Source: JBCCTX01 sp965263105 (GTDB lineage Bacteria; Bacteroidota; Bacteroidia; J057). Taken from it: a stretch of 64,000 nt of DNA. This document shows, piece after piece, positions 54,901 through 63,829 of the stretch. The stretch spans positions 372,001 through 436,000 of the forward strand of contig CBDHGL010000003.1 of the NCBI GenBank assembly GCA_965263105.1, read 5' to 3'. A model generated the notes under the pieces. The model ran no database searches. It was given only the letters and a program-made list of their open reading frames with translations, and was not told the DNA's origin. Every line of letters starts with the position of its first letter. The stretch's first letter is position 1. The translations under genes were made by a program, and so were the position numbers.

Positions 54901-55121
54901 AACTATTTATGGATTTTGCCTTTGTAGACATCAATCCTCAGGAACAATTTGTCCGTATTCAGGTTCAGGAGCTTACCAACCCTTACGATGATAATATCGT
55001 CATAAAAGCCATACAAAAACCTATGATCAACCTGCTTTGGTTAGGTACCTTTTTGCTGGCTTTTGGCTTTATGGTGTCCATCTATAGACGTACCCAAGAT
55101 ATTCGAAAGACGCGCTCATGA
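51966..55121 (+). CDS. ccsA: CcsA/CcmF-type heme lyase subunit, long form
   Basis: 1051 residues. About fifteen membrane helices from 10 to 600, with the WWD motif FGGYWNWDPVENSSLVPW at about 383-400 and heme-ligand His in neighbouring loops (HSSNELPVHFMIS at 80-92). The C-terminal region (about 680-1015) is periplasmic and ends in one more helix (1018-1038). Joins heme to apocytochrome c; the product is cytoplasmic-membrane bound. The length exceeds E. coli CcmF (about 650) because of the long C-terminal periplasmic part. Its TGA overlaps the lptC start by 4 bases. Confidence 0.92.
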   Translation: MDLYTGGKVGEFFAALAFSGALIAVISLFKADASEEGEARAWQKLGDTGFLAHALGIFGVIGTLFYLIYSHQYQYHYIWSHSSNELPVHFMISCFWEGQEGSFLLWSFWHSVLGLIILFQKNPWRNLVLGILASIELILSSMILGIYIGSEIVEAFYYGLCILSTLYLAYRFLKHRDSLALQGNFHLASLFIGIASLILIAKGLTGFVLPWSWASSFDNIGLFAFSVFMLGLLGYIYYFLLYAYKAKDSSHNPTGDLLAAFVLLGMAVTAAWFEPDVWKVGSSPFITLKDALPNEDIFRTNPDFVPTNGNGLNPLLQNYWMVIHPPTLFLGFASTAIPFAFVMAALIKGSYTDWIKTAMPWTTFSIMILGVGIIMGGYWAYETLNFGGYWNWDPVENSSLVPWICGVASLHALLIFQRKKTHLKLAMILIISTFLLVLYSTFLTRSGILGDTSVHTFVDLGLSGQLLALCFVYFGGVILALLYRWKDIPAKAEDGKVWTAHFMLFLGVLVLIFSGLEIIFSTSLPVINKILGTSLAPPPQIQLFYYQWNVWFALGIAILSGIGQFLWWRIEHKKSISNALYWPFLIALLTGSGILIFKVFRQMDFAFEAEFASILQAAEGQNLFVKAGTYLRYYLITLADELLLFSALFTVFANGYVLIQLLKKNRKRLKVMGGTLVHLGFGMMLLGILFSSGYDKVISTNLNPEELAGMPEEEMADNVLLFKDEPRQIDGYSVTYKGILKAEAPLSDLKVLEKFRDGFKVSFRDATGDRFAVALPWFKVFLKEDSVVNVGERVPSINTEVDHNTVAPSSENEINLDSLKVFLTNNLQLIDPPRINNRVLYGVQFASLNDTSQKFTLYPEAESSGDGQGIMAHPSRKIFADRDIYVFVSAAPTQEQLKPKYRQYDFQMRIGDTVQIGENRLLYLEGIQQMGGRPELAQYQIAAAANLIVMASGQGFQTRPIYTIDSNNRPGMVPSRVEELFMDFAFVDINPQEQFVRIQVQELTNPYDDNIVIKAIQKPMINLLWLGTFLLAFGFMVSIYRRTQDIRKTRS

Positions 55122-55723
55122 TCTCCCAAAATCTCAGACAGAAGACTAAATTGCGAGTCTATCTACTCCTGTTATTATGTCCTGGACTGCTTTTTTGGTC
55201 ATGTGAAGAAGAGCCTACCCAGGAAAGTACCCCTGTCTGGCTGGATGATAGTCAACTGCCCTTAGAATCATTTGGAGTGACGTACTACTTCTCTGACTCT
55301 GCCCATGTGCGTGCCATCCTCAAAGCCGATCATGTCATAGAAAAAACCGAGCCCAACGAGCAGGGAGAAATGGAGCTAAAGCATTATTTTGATCAGGGAG
55401 TAAACATTGAATTTTTCGATGAATTCGATAAATTAGAAAGTACAGTCCAGGCCAATCAAGGCGTTTTTGTCAAAGAAAAAGGAATCGCCGAAATGAATGG
55501 GGATGTGGAGGTAGTGAATATGAAGGATGAGCGATTGCTTACCGACCAATTATTCTGGGACAAAAACATAGACTCCGTATATACACAAAAGCCTGTGCGG
55601 ATCGAAACCCCTGAGCAAATCATTACAGGAAGTAAAGGTTTGAGATCCAATACAAATTTTACTACCTACTATATTTTTGGAATACAGGGAATTGTGAACG
55701 TCGATGAAGAATTAAGTCCCTAG
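55118..55723 (+). CDS. lptC: LPS export periplasmic protein LptC-like lipoprotein
   Basis: 201 residues. Signal peptide with lipobox LLFWSC (Cys 29). The body has the beta-jellyroll-like pattern FSDSAHVRAILKADHVIEKTE...YFDQGVNIEFFDEFDKLESTVQANQGVFVKEKGIAEMNGDVEVVN of LptC/LptA family members. It links the inner-membrane LptBFG complex to LptA. The overlap with ccsA places it in the cytochrome operon. Confidence 0.88.
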   Translation: MISQNLRQKTKLRVYLLLLLCPGLLFWSCEEEPTQESTPVWLDDSQLPLESFGVTYYFSDSAHVRAILKADHVIEKTEPNEQGEMELKHYFDQGVNIEFFDEFDKLESTVQANQGVFVKEKGIAEMNGDVEVVNMKDERLLTDQLFWDKNIDSVYTQKPVRIETPEQIITGSKGLRSNTNFTTYYIFGIQGIVNVDEELSP

Positions 55724-55724
55724 G

Positions 55725-55946
55725 ATGCACTATGTTGAATACATATACCTCTTGTCATTTGGGATGATTGGGATTTTTATGGTCGTCGAAAAACCTATCC
55801 TTACCTCAACCACTCAAATACAACTGGGAGTGGCCGCGGGAATCTGTTTAGGGATGTACTTTTACCGTCGGAAACAGCGATTGCAAAGAGAGGACCTAAT
55901 TTCCGAAGAGATGAAAAAATTAGATGAAGAAGAGCAAGCTGGCTAA
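55725..55946 (+). CDS. Small two-helix membrane protein
   Basis: 73 residues, starting 1 base after lptC. Two hydrophobic segments (about 5-22 and 33-47), the second followed by basic RRKQRLQRE and an acidic tail. No named family; commonly found between lptC and the CorC-type gene in related genomes. Confidence 0.65.
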   Translation: MHYVEYIYLLSFGMIGIFMVVEKPILTSTTQIQLGVAAGICLGMYFYRRKQRLQREDLISEEMKKLDEEEQAG

Positions 55947-55994
55947 AATGGAGTGTGAGTGGGGCGTTATCATGCCTTTTTATATCTTTGAGGT

Positions 55995-57305
55995 ATGAGC
56001 TCTGTAGATGTATTGATTGGTATTAGTATCTTATTGATAATGCTGGTGCTCTCTTTTCTCTTTTCCGGTAGCGAGATTGCCTTTCTCTCCGTTAGCAGAT
56101 TAAAAGTAGAACTCAAGATAAAGCAGGGAAGTCGTGCAGCCCGGATTCTTTCTTCCTTTTTTGACCGGAAAGAAGAGATAATCATCGCCATCCTGATAGG
56201 GAATAATATTGCGCTTGTCATGTTTACACAGCAATGGGATAACTTAACCAGCTCCTTCCTGGTCCAAAAGATGGGCCTAAACCAAGAGAGTTCGCAGGCA
56301 CTATTTACCCTGATACAAACCTTCTCAGCTACCCTTTTACTTTTGGTTTTTGCAGAATATATCCCCAAGGCCATATTTCGCAAGTACTCAGATCGTATTG
56401 TATTTCCCTTGGCTTACTTGTTGAATTTGATACACAAGCTTTTCTTCATCCCTATATTATTGACCAATTTTGTCTCAAAAATTATTCTCCGCTATATCTT
56501 TCAGGTAAAAACAGACGAGAAGGTGGTCGAGTTGGGTAAGAAAGACTTGGATGTATATATCCAAGAAGTCTTGGAAGCAAGTGAAAATATACCGGTAGAG
56601 GATTTGGATACGAATATGCTTAGTAATGCCCTAAGTTTGAAAAATACCAAGGCCAGAGAGTGTATGATCCCCCGTACTGAAATTGAGGCGATACCCATCG
56701 ACAGCTCCCTCGAACAACTCATGGAGATGTTTATTGAAACCCAGAAGTCCAAAGTCATTATTTATGGGAAAGATATGGATGAGGTCTTGGGCTATATCCA
56801 TTCACATGAGATGTTTGGCCGTCCCAAAAAACTGAAAGGGATTATTCAACCGGTCCTGGTAATTCCTGAGACCATGTCTGCCAATATTTTGCTGGGGGAA
56901 TTCACGGAGAGTAAGCGCAAAGTAGCCATCGTGGTGGACGAATTTGGCGGTACTGCGGGAATGATTACCATAGAAGACTTGATTGAAGAGGTATTTGGGG
57001 AAATAGAGGACGAGCACGACGATGAAAACGAAAAAGTTGAGGAAGATATGATCTGCCACAAGCAGGAAGATGGTTCTTACCTTTTGGGCGGCCGCCTAGA
57101 TATCGACGACCTCAATGAGGACGAATCCCTAGACCTTATTTTCCCCGATGAGGAGTATTATACCACTTTGGGGGGGATGATAATCTATTATGCCGAAGAC
57201 ATTCCCAAAAACGGCCGTGTAATCTTATTGGGGGACTATAGGATTACGGTGGAGAAATCTACCCCTACTCGTATACTGGTAGTCAAAGTGGAAAAACTAA
57301 ATTGA
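55995..57305 (+). CDS. CNNM/CorC-type (hemolysin family) membrane protein
   Basis: 436 residues. DUF21 membrane domain at 1-180 (four helices, LFSGSEIAFLSVSRLKVE at the start), tandem CBS domains at about 205-335 with AIVVDEFGGTAGMITIEDLIEEVFGEIEDEHD, and a CorC_HlyC-type C-terminal domain at about 350-436. Members move magnesium or cobalt or have a structural role. It closes the plus-strand set that starts with ccmC. Confidence 0.93.
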   Translation: MSSVDVLIGISILLIMLVLSFLFSGSEIAFLSVSRLKVELKIKQGSRAARILSSFFDRKEEIIIAILIGNNIALVMFTQQWDNLTSSFLVQKMGLNQESSQALFTLIQTFSATLLLLVFAEYIPKAIFRKYSDRIVFPLAYLLNLIHKLFFIPILLTNFVSKIILRYIFQVKTDEKVVELGKKDLDVYIQEVLEASENIPVEDLDTNMLSNALSLKNTKARECMIPRTEIEAIPIDSSLEQLMEMFIETQKSKVIIYGKDMDEVLGYIHSHEMFGRPKKLKGIIQPVLVIPETMSANILLGEFTESKRKVAIVVDEFGGTAGMITIEDLIEEVFGEIEDEHDDENEKVEEDMICHKQEDGSYLLGGRLDIDDLNEDESLDLIFPDEEYYTTLGGMIIYYAEDIPKNGRVILLGDYRITVEKSTPTRILVVKVEKLN

Positions 57306-57442
57306 GCCATTTATTGTATTCACGTATTTATCATGAGTGTATCCTAACTTAGCAAACGTGTTGGGAGAAGCATATATCCAGGAGAAAAATGTGTAATTTT
57401 ATTAGGCTCTTAGATAGATGAAACGAGGAAATTTCGAAGGAA

Positions 57443-59875
57443 ATGAGCGAAAAAAGCAGGTCAAATCTTTATACTTTCTCTCTTTTAAAAACCGTTATTA
57501 CCTGGTCTATTGTAGTTTGTACTTCCTCCTCTTTCGCTCAAATAGTTACGGTTATTGGAAAGGACTCGCAAACTGGAATTGAAGCAGTGAGCATAAGCTC
57601 CGAGGATAAAGGAGTATTAACAGACTCTTCAGGTCAAGCCTCCTTAGAAATTTTTGGCCCTGGTGATAGCCTTAGATTTCGCCATATTGCCTTTCAACCC
57701 CTACTTTTTTCTTGGGAAGACCTACTGCAACAAGGCTTTCAAATTGCGATGGAATCCCAGGCTTTGGATTTAGACGAAGTAAGTATTTCATTTAACCGCT
57801 GGGCCCAGCGACGCTCCGAAGTCCCTCAACACATTGCCCGCATTTCAGATTCCCAGATTCAACTCCAGCAACCCCAAACGGCCGCAGATATGTTAGGTGT
57901 ATCAGGGGAGGTCTTTATTCAAAAAAGTCAGCAAGGTGGGGGAAGTCCCATGATAAGGGGTTTTGCTGCCAACCGGGTACTCCTTGTCATCGACGGTGTT
58001 CGGATGAATAACGCCATCTATCGAAGTGGGAACCTACACAATGTAATTTCTTTGGATCCGTTTACCACAGACCATGCTGAGATTGTATTCGGACCAGGGT
58101 CTGTAGTGTTTGGTAGTGATGCACTTGGGGGGGTTATGGATTTTCATACCCTTAAGCACCGGTTGGGAAAGGGCAAAGAATTAACCATGACTCAGGGAAA
58201 GGCCGTAGGACGATTTTCTACTGCCAATCAGGAAAAAACGGGACACCTAGATTTTAACCTCGCGACGGATCGCTGGAGTTGGATTTTCAGTGCCAGTTAC
58301 AATGATTTTGAAGATTTGAAAATGGGGCGCAATGGAAGACCGGAATACCTTCGAAATGAGTACGTGGGCACCCTGGATCAGCAAGATATACTGATCCCTA
58401 ATGAGGAGCCCCGCGTCCAACGCTTCTCGGGATATCATCAATGGAATATTCTTCAAAAATTACAGTTAAAAGCCTCTGAAAACTGGCAATTGGACTATGC
58501 CTTTCATTATTCCAAAACTTCGGATATCCCGAGATATGATCGATTAATCGAACAGGTAAATGGTCTCCCGCGTGAAGCAGAGTGGTTTTATGGGCCTCAG
58601 AAATGGCAAATGCACTCCCTACAAGCTCAAAACAAAAAATCTACCGCCCTATTTGATGAGTGGCAGATCACCGCTGCCTTCCAGCAGTTTGAAGAAAGTA
58701 GAAATGATCGAGAGTTTCAAAGTCCTATCCTCAGAACGCGTAGGGAAAACGTAGATATAGTTTCTATAAACCTAGACGCGAAAAAGTCCTTTCCCAAGGG
58801 CTATCAACTCTTTTATGGGACTGAGTTCCTGGGAAATAAAGTAAGTTCCCAGGCCCATTCTCGCGATATATTTGAAGGGACTATTCTCCCTATTTCTACC
58901 AGGTATCCCGACGGGTCCACCTGGCAATCTATTGCCGCCTATGTAAGTGGAATCTATAAGTACAATGAATTGTGGAATTTTACAGGAGGAATGCGATATA
59001 ACCACATTTTCCTGTATGCGCCATTTGATCGGACGTTTTTTTCCTTCCCTTTTGAAACGGTGAACAATGATATAGGTGCCCTAAATGGGAGTCTAGGGGC
59101 AATTTTTCTGCCCCACGATGCTTGGCAGTTTCAGGTAAACCTGGCTTCTGGCTTCAGAGCTCCCAATATTGATGACATTGGAAAAATATTCGATAGTGAA
59201 CCAGGTAATGTCATTGTTCCTAATCCACAATTGCAAGCAGAATATGCCTATTCTATTGATGTAGGCCTCCATCATAAGTGGGGAGAAAACTCTAGTATTG
59301 CATTGAACACCTTCTATACCTGGTTGGACAATGCGATAGTCCGAAGGGATTTCTTATTTGAAGGGCAGGATAGTATCTTCTTTGACGGAACCCTAAGCAA
59401 GGTCCAGTCGGATATCAATGCCGAAAGTGCCCACTTGTATGGGGTTCAATTAAAGTTACAAATGGACTTGCAACCTTGGTTACGCTTGACTTCTGCCTAT
59501 ACCTGGATGGAAGGCCAAGACCAAGAAGCCCTTCCTCTGAGACATATATCTCCTACTTATGGGGCTACCCATTTCATTTTCAAAAATGAGGTCATTTTTG
59601 TGGACATATATGGGATATATAATGGAGAAATTGAAGCATCTCGCCTCGCCCCTTCTGAGCGAAACAAAGCGCATATTTACGCGATAGATCAGGAAGGAAA
59701 GCCCTTTTCTCCCCGCTGGTATACCCTAAATGTAAAAACGAGTTATACGTTTAACCAGGATTTTACCCTTCACCTAGGCTTGGAAAATATAATGGACCAA
59801 AGGTATAGGCCTTTCTCTTCGGGAATTGCTGCAGCCGGGAGAAATTGGGTATTTAGCCTGGAAAAAAGATTATAA
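57443..59875 (+). CDS. TonB-dependent receptor, heme/hemoglobin type
   Basis: 810 residues. Signal peptide (TWSIVVCTSSSFA, about 20-32), short carboxypeptidase-regulatory-like domain (33-115), plug at about 125-240 with QQGGGSPMIRGFAANRVLLVIDGVRMNNAIYRSGNLHN, a motif typical of heme/hemoglobin and siderophore receptors, then barrel. Likely imports a bound iron source with TonB energy. The proximity to the cytochrome c maturation genes hints at heme, but the operon is separate: 137 bases and no shared promoter are seen. Confidence 0.9.
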   Translation: MSEKSRSNLYTFSLLKTVITWSIVVCTSSSFAQIVTVIGKDSQTGIEAVSISSEDKGVLTDSSGQASLEIFGPGDSLRFRHIAFQPLLFSWEDLLQQGFQIAMESQALDLDEVSISFNRWAQRRSEVPQHIARISDSQIQLQQPQTAADMLGVSGEVFIQKSQQGGGSPMIRGFAANRVLLVIDGVRMNNAIYRSGNLHNVISLDPFTTDHAEIVFGPGSVVFGSDALGGVMDFHTLKHRLGKGKELTMTQGKAVGRFSTANQEKTGHLDFNLATDRWSWIFSASYNDFEDLKMGRNGRPEYLRNEYVGTLDQQDILIPNEEPRVQRFSGYHQWNILQKLQLKASENWQLDYAFHYSKTSDIPRYDRLIEQVNGLPREAEWFYGPQKWQMHSLQAQNKKSTALFDEWQITAAFQQFEESRNDREFQSPILRTRRENVDIVSINLDAKKSFPKGYQLFYGTEFLGNKVSSQAHSRDIFEGTILPISTRYPDGSTWQSIAAYVSGIYKYNELWNFTGGMRYNHIFLYAPFDRTFFSFPFETVNNDIGALNGSLGAIFLPHDAWQFQVNLASGFRAPNIDDIGKIFDSEPGNVIVPNPQLQAEYAYSIDVGLHHKWGENSSIALNTFYTWLDNAIVRRDFLFEGQDSIFFDGTLSKVQSDINAESAHLYGVQLKLQMDLQPWLRLTSAYTWMEGQDQEALPLRHISPTYGATHFIFKNEVIFVDIYGIYNGEIEASRLAPSERNKAHIYAIDQEGKPFSPRWYTLNVKTSYTFNQDFTLHLGLENIMDQRYRPFSSGIAAAGRNWVFSLEKRL

Positions 59876-59976
59876 ATAACTGATAGTGCACAAATTTTGT
59901 GGATTTATCTACATGTTCCCAAGCCCCTCTCCCTAATTTTACAGCGATGTGCAGCTAATTAAAGGTACTTTGCAAG

Positions 59977-60006
59977 CCCGCTACCTCCAGGTGGCGGGTA
60001 TTTTTA
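59977..60006 (+). terminator. Intrinsic terminator after the TonB receptor
   Basis: CCCGCTACC (59977-59985) pairs with GGTGGCGGG (59990-59998) with one G-U pair and a four-base loop, followed by TATTTTTATTT. Confidence 0.7.
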
Positions 60007-60076
60007 TTTGTGGATATTTATGAGGCAATTATTTTTTCTCGTGGACCTTCAACCAACTTGTGTCCAAAGAGTAAGG

Positions 60077-60427
60077 CTAGGGGATGGTATACTCTGCGAA
60101 GACCCATTCTTCTCCATCATGTTGAATGGTAAATACAACCCTAGGAGGTTCATCATAGGCTTTGGGGACAAGCTCTGGGTCCAGGGTGGTAATCTCAGTA
60201 GTAGCCCGTCGCTTTAGCATATACTCCAATTCATAGACACTTCCTACAAAATCCTCCAGCACAGTATCTGTATCTACTAAGTAAGCCAAAACCTCAGGCG
60301 AAAGATCCATCCCTAAGTCATTGATCATCAAACGCGCATCTGCATACGAATAGCGCCTTTCAGAATCCCGAGGGGTACGTGGAATGAGGCTTTTGACGAT
60401 ACGCTTTATTCTGTACAATTCAGACAT
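60077..60427 (-). CDS. Conserved hypothetical protein, third gene of S41 protease operon
   Basis: 116 residues, no signal peptide or membrane segment. The N-terminal half is helical and charged (MSELYRIKRIVKSLIPRTPRDSERRYSYADARLMINDLGMDLSPEVLAYLV), the C-terminal half beta-like (PPRVVFTIQHDGEEWVFAEYTIP). No family recognised. It starts 11 bases after the exonuclease gene, so it is likely co-expressed. Confidence 0.6.
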   Translation of the reverse strand: MSELYRIKRIVKSLIPRTPRDSERRYSYADARLMINDLGMDLSPEVLAYLVDTDTVLEDFVGSVYELEYMLKRRATTEITTLDPELVPKAYDEPPRVVFTIQHDGEEWVFAEYTIP

Positions 60428-60438
60428 ATAGGCTCATA

Positions 60439-61191
60439 TTAGACAGTTGATATCTTCGCGGAGGGTTTACCACTCATTTTCAATAAAACTTGGGCAGTGG
60501 TAAGTACATCTTTTTCACAATAGATCTTGATTCGCTCTACATCGTTTTCCTCCCAAAATACCTGACCTACCTGGCTTCCATCAATATCATCTTTAGGCGT
60601 GGGAACATCAAAAATAGCCGCCAACAAATCTAGACTGGTATAGGATTTATAATCTCCAAATTTCCATAATTGCATGGTATCAATATAGGGAACTTCCCAA
60701 GGCTTCATCCCTTGTAGGTTTAGCATATATGGAAGGGGAATTCCCTGTACCAAAAATCTTCTTCCCAGGAATGGGAAATCGAATTCCTTACCGTTATGGG
60801 CACAAAGGGTTCGATTTTTATGGGGCTTCCCCTTGTGATCAAAGGCCCAGTCATTGAGCATTTTTCCAAATTCCTGTAGGACAGCCTTTTCATCAGCCCC
60901 ATAAAAGGATTTAACCTTGAGTAGGGGCTCCGAGATACCTTCTGGATTTTTCTCAAAGCGTAGATACCCACAGGAGATACATACCACTTTGGCAAATTCA
61001 GCGTATATACCCGCTCTTTGGCCATATAACTGAGCGGCGCTAGGTTCTCCAGTCTTACTATCTTGAAAAGATCTGGCCTTTTTGTCCCACAATTCCTTCA
61101 TGCGCGGAGAAAGTTCTTCGTAGCGGGAATGTGCACTTACCGTTTCAATATCTAAAAAAAGTACCTTTTCCAGGTCACTTGATGAATACAT
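60439..61191 (-). CDS. 3'-5' exonuclease, DEDD superfamily (PolB exo-like)
   Basis: 250 residues. FLDIETV (12-18) carries the first Asp/Glu pair (D14, E16); CAHNGKEFDFPFLGRRFLVQG near 130-150 is Exo II with the catalytic Asp; YCEKDVLTTAQVLLKM near 225 is Exo III. The sequence belongs to the predicted PolB-like exonuclease group (DNA_pol_B_exo2) of stand-alone enzymes. Acts on nucleic acid 3' ends; the biological role is not clear. Six bases after the protease gene. Confidence 0.87.
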   Translation of the reverse strand: MYSSSDLEKVLFLDIETVSAHSRYEELSPRMKELWDKKARSFQDSKTGEPSAAQLYGQRAGIYAEFAKVVCISCGYLRFEKNPEGISEPLLKVKSFYGADEKAVLQEFGKMLNDWAFDHKGKPHKNRTLCAHNGKEFDFPFLGRRFLVQGIPLPYMLNLQGMKPWEVPYIDTMQLWKFGDYKSYTSLDLLAAIFDVPTPKDDIDGSQVGQVFWEENDVERIKIYCEKDVLTTAQVLLKMSGKPSAKISTV

Positions 61192-61197
61192 GTTACC

Positions 61198-62868
61198 TCA
61201 TTCGTTAGCCATTAACTCCATGGATCCTGAACGCTCAAGCTCTGCTGCAGTTGGAATCATGCGAATAGCCTCTTGAAAAACGTGGTCCATTTCGTGTAAG
61301 ATAGGGAAAAATCCTTCATCATTGTGAATTTTTCGCCCAATAAAGGCCTTTAAGGTTGTCTGCACAGGAATTTCAGATAGCTCATATCCAGAAGGGTCAT
61401 AAGGAACCCCATGTTCTTCTGCAAAGTCTAGGAAGTCTTTCACTACTTCCTGGCTAATCAAAAATTCATGGATAAACTTTTCCGGGCTATCATAGAGGAG
61501 TTTCAAAGAGGGGTTTTGTTCGATATAATAAGCCGAAAAGTCTCTAAACACGTCTTTGGACCGAAGTTGCATTAAGTAGCGGCTATCTTGGGAGGTGTCG
61601 TTGGGAACAAAAATATCGGGGAAAATACCTCCGCCTCCGTAGACGGTCCTTCCGGATTCAGTTTCGTATTTCAGGCTATCGGGAAATTCTACCTTTGAAG
61701 CGTCGAATACCTCACCAGACTGAAAGCGTTCCGCAATTTCGTGTTCATAGGCAGAACCTCCTTCATCAAATGGTTTCTGGATACAGCGTCCACTGGGGGT
61801 ATAGTATTCGGAAATGACCAAACGGATAGCAGAACCATCGTTGAGATCTTCCTGAATTTGTACGAGTCCTTTTCCAAAGGAACGGATTCCGATAACAAGT
61901 CCTCGGTCGTGATCCTGTAGGGCTCCCGCTACGATTTCACTGGCAGAGGCTGAATTGTAATCTTGCAAAACAATCACGGGTCCTTCCTCAAATAAGGCGA
62001 GGTCGTCTGTCGCAAAATATTCTTGTTGGCTTTCTCGAATTCGGCCCTTGGTAGATACAATGAGTTTACCTTTGGATAGCAACTCATCAGCCATCTGGTA
62101 GGCTACTGTCATATACCCTCCAGGATTGCCTCTCAGGTCTAGGACCAGGCTCTGCATACCTTCATCAATGAGACTGCTCAGGTGAGACTTGAATTCACGA
62201 TAGGTAGTTTCTGCAAAACGGTCGACTTTGATATATCCCGTGTAGTCATCCACCATGTAGGAAAAACGAATGCTATTCAGGGGAATCTGATCTCGTGTAA
62301 TTTCAAAATCAATTAACTCCGGGTAACCTTTTCTCATGATAGAAACCGTCACTTTACTCCCTCTGGGCCCTTTTAGCGCTGTGATGACATCTTCATTTGT
62401 TATACCAATACCCGCGATATTTTCTCCATCTACTTTGATAATTCTATCCCCGGACTGGATACCCAACTTCTCACTGGGAGTCCCAGGAATGGGTGCCTCA
62501 ATATATATGGTGTCTTCAAGTATGTCGAACTCTACCCCTATGCCCTCAAAACTTCCCCCCATTTGTTCCCCAATTATCTGTCTCTCTGCTGCTGGAATAT
62601 AAAAAGTATGAGGATCTAATTCTTCCATCACCCCTTGAATGGCACTTTCAACAAGCGTTTCCTGATCTACTTCCTTCACATAGTTCTGATCGATCAGCTC
62701 AAAAATATCCTGTAGTTTTTTCATTTGGCTCCCCGGAGAATTCAGTAAACCCCTTTCTCCAAGGTTCTGAAGGTTCCAGGTCCTTTTCCCCTGAATTTTT
62801 ATTCCTATCCAAAGGCCAACAACGACAAATGACAAGGCGAATAAAAAAAACTTCACGTACTGATTCAT
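61198..62868 (-). CDS. S41 C-terminal processing protease (CtpA/Prc-type)
   Basis: About 556 residues from the ATG at 62868. A longer frame to 63063 lacks signal character upstream, while MNQYVKFFLFALSFVVVGLWIGI is a membrane anchor. PDZ domain at about 92-185 (VEFDILEDTIYIEAPIPGTPSEKLGIQSGDRIIKVDG), catalytic Ser in SASASE (306-311) and Lys in SFGKGLVQ (K333 in this numbering), so the Ser-Lys dyad is intact. Cleaves exported proteins near the C terminus in the periplasm. First gene of a three-gene operon. Confidence 0.93.
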   Translation of the reverse strand: MNQYVKFFLFALSFVVVGLWIGIKIQGKRTWNLQNLGERGLLNSPGSQMKKLQDIFELIDQNYVKEVDQETLVESAIQGVMEELDPHTFYIPAAERQIIGEQMGGSFEGIGVEFDILEDTIYIEAPIPGTPSEKLGIQSGDRIIKVDGENIAGIGITNEDVITALKGPRGSKVTVSIMRKGYPELIDFEITRDQIPLNSIRFSYMVDDYTGYIKVDRFAETTYREFKSHLSSLIDEGMQSLVLDLRGNPGGYMTVAYQMADELLSKGKLIVSTKGRIRESQQEYFATDDLALFEEGPVIVLQDYNSASASEIVAGALQDHDRGLVIGIRSFGKGLVQIQEDLNDGSAIRLVISEYYTPSGRCIQKPFDEGGSAYEHEIAERFQSGEVFDASKVEFPDSLKYETESGRTVYGGGGIFPDIFVPNDTSQDSRYLMQLRSKDVFRDFSAYYIEQNPSLKLLYDSPEKFIHEFLISQEVVKDFLDFAEEHGVPYDPSGYELSEIPVQTTLKAFIGRKIHNDEGFFPILHEMDHVFQEAIRMIPTAAELERSGSMELMANE

Positions 62869-63005
62869 ATAAGCAAAATTAGGAAAATAATCCATTATAT
62901 TTTCCTGCGGAAAAAAAAGGAAGAATTGAAGGATCAGATCTTTGCCAATTCCGATCATTTTTTTACCGAAAAGACAAAATTTCATCCTTAGTGTAACGAT
63001 AAAAT

Positions 63006-63818
63006 ATGGAAAATAAAACGACTGAATCTCCCTCCATTTATGACGATTTAGAAAAAATGTCAACCATGGAGCTACTTGCCAATATGAATAAAGAGGACCA
63101 AAAGGTGCCTCAGGTTATTTCGAGCATCCTGCCTCAACTCTCTCAGGCGATAGAAGCTATATATGCCCAAATGAAAGAGGGGGGGAGATTGTTTTATATA
63201 GGTAGTGGGACAAGTGGGCGCTTGGGTATTGTGGATGCCTCTGAATGTCCCCCCACTTACGGGGTTCCTCATGATTGGGTAATTGGCATCATAGCTGGAG
63301 GTGATGGCGCTATCCGCAAGGCGGTAGAATTTGCTGAAGATGACCGTACACAGGGCTTCAAGGATTTGCAGGAATACTTTATTGACCCCAAAGACTTTTT
63401 GATTGGCATTACAGCCAGTGGAACGACTCCATATGTTTTAGGAGCTGTAGAAGATGCCCGCAAGGCAGGAATACCCACGGCTGGGATTACCTGCAATGCA
63501 GGGGCGCCACTTTCTCAAAGCGTGGACTTTCCCATAGAAGCCGTGGTAGGCCCGGAATTCATTACCGGTAGTACCCGTATGAAGGCGGGAACAGCTCAAA
63601 AACTCATTCTCAATATGATTTCCACTACAGTAATGATCCGTCTCGGGCGTGTGAGAGGCAATAAAATGGTAGATATGCAACTCAGCAACCAGAAATTAGT
63701 TGAGCGGGGTACTCGCATGATAGTAGAGGAGACAGGCCTGGATACAGAAACGGCGCAGAAGTTGCTCCTGGAAGAAGGGAGCGTTCGCAAAGCCGTTGAC
63801 CGATTTCACAATCAATAA
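63006..63818 (+). CDS. murQ: N-acetylmuramic acid 6-phosphate etherase
   Basis: 270 residues, normal length. SIS fold. GSGTSGR (66-72) is the phosphate-binding loop and E80 in DASECPPTYG the catalytic acid region. Cleaves MurNAc-6-P to GlcNAc-6-P and lactate in peptidoglycan recycling. Gene is divergent from the S41 protease; a lipoprotein gene follows within a few bases. Confidence 0.96.
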   Translation: MENKTTESPSIYDDLEKMSTMELLANMNKEDQKVPQVISSILPQLSQAIEAIYAQMKEGGRLFYIGSGTSGRLGIVDASECPPTYGVPHDWVIGIIAGGDGAIRKAVEFAEDDRTQGFKDLQEYFIDPKDFLIGITASGTTPYVLGAVEDARKAGIPTAGITCNAGAPLSQSVDFPIEAVVGPEFITGSTRMKAGTAQKLILNMISTTVMIRLGRVRGNKMVDMQLSNQKLVERGTRMIVEETGLDTETAQKLLLEEGSVRKAVDRFHNQ

Positions 63819-63829
63819 TAAAGGGGAGG

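Noticed and set aside
60008..60217. Plus-strand frame of 69 residues after the terminator
   Set aside because: Overlaps the hypothetical gene on the other strand and lacks a clear start signal.
62874..62881. TAATTTTG on the minus strand before the S41 protease
   Set aside because: Only 6 bases from the start codon and no -33 element.
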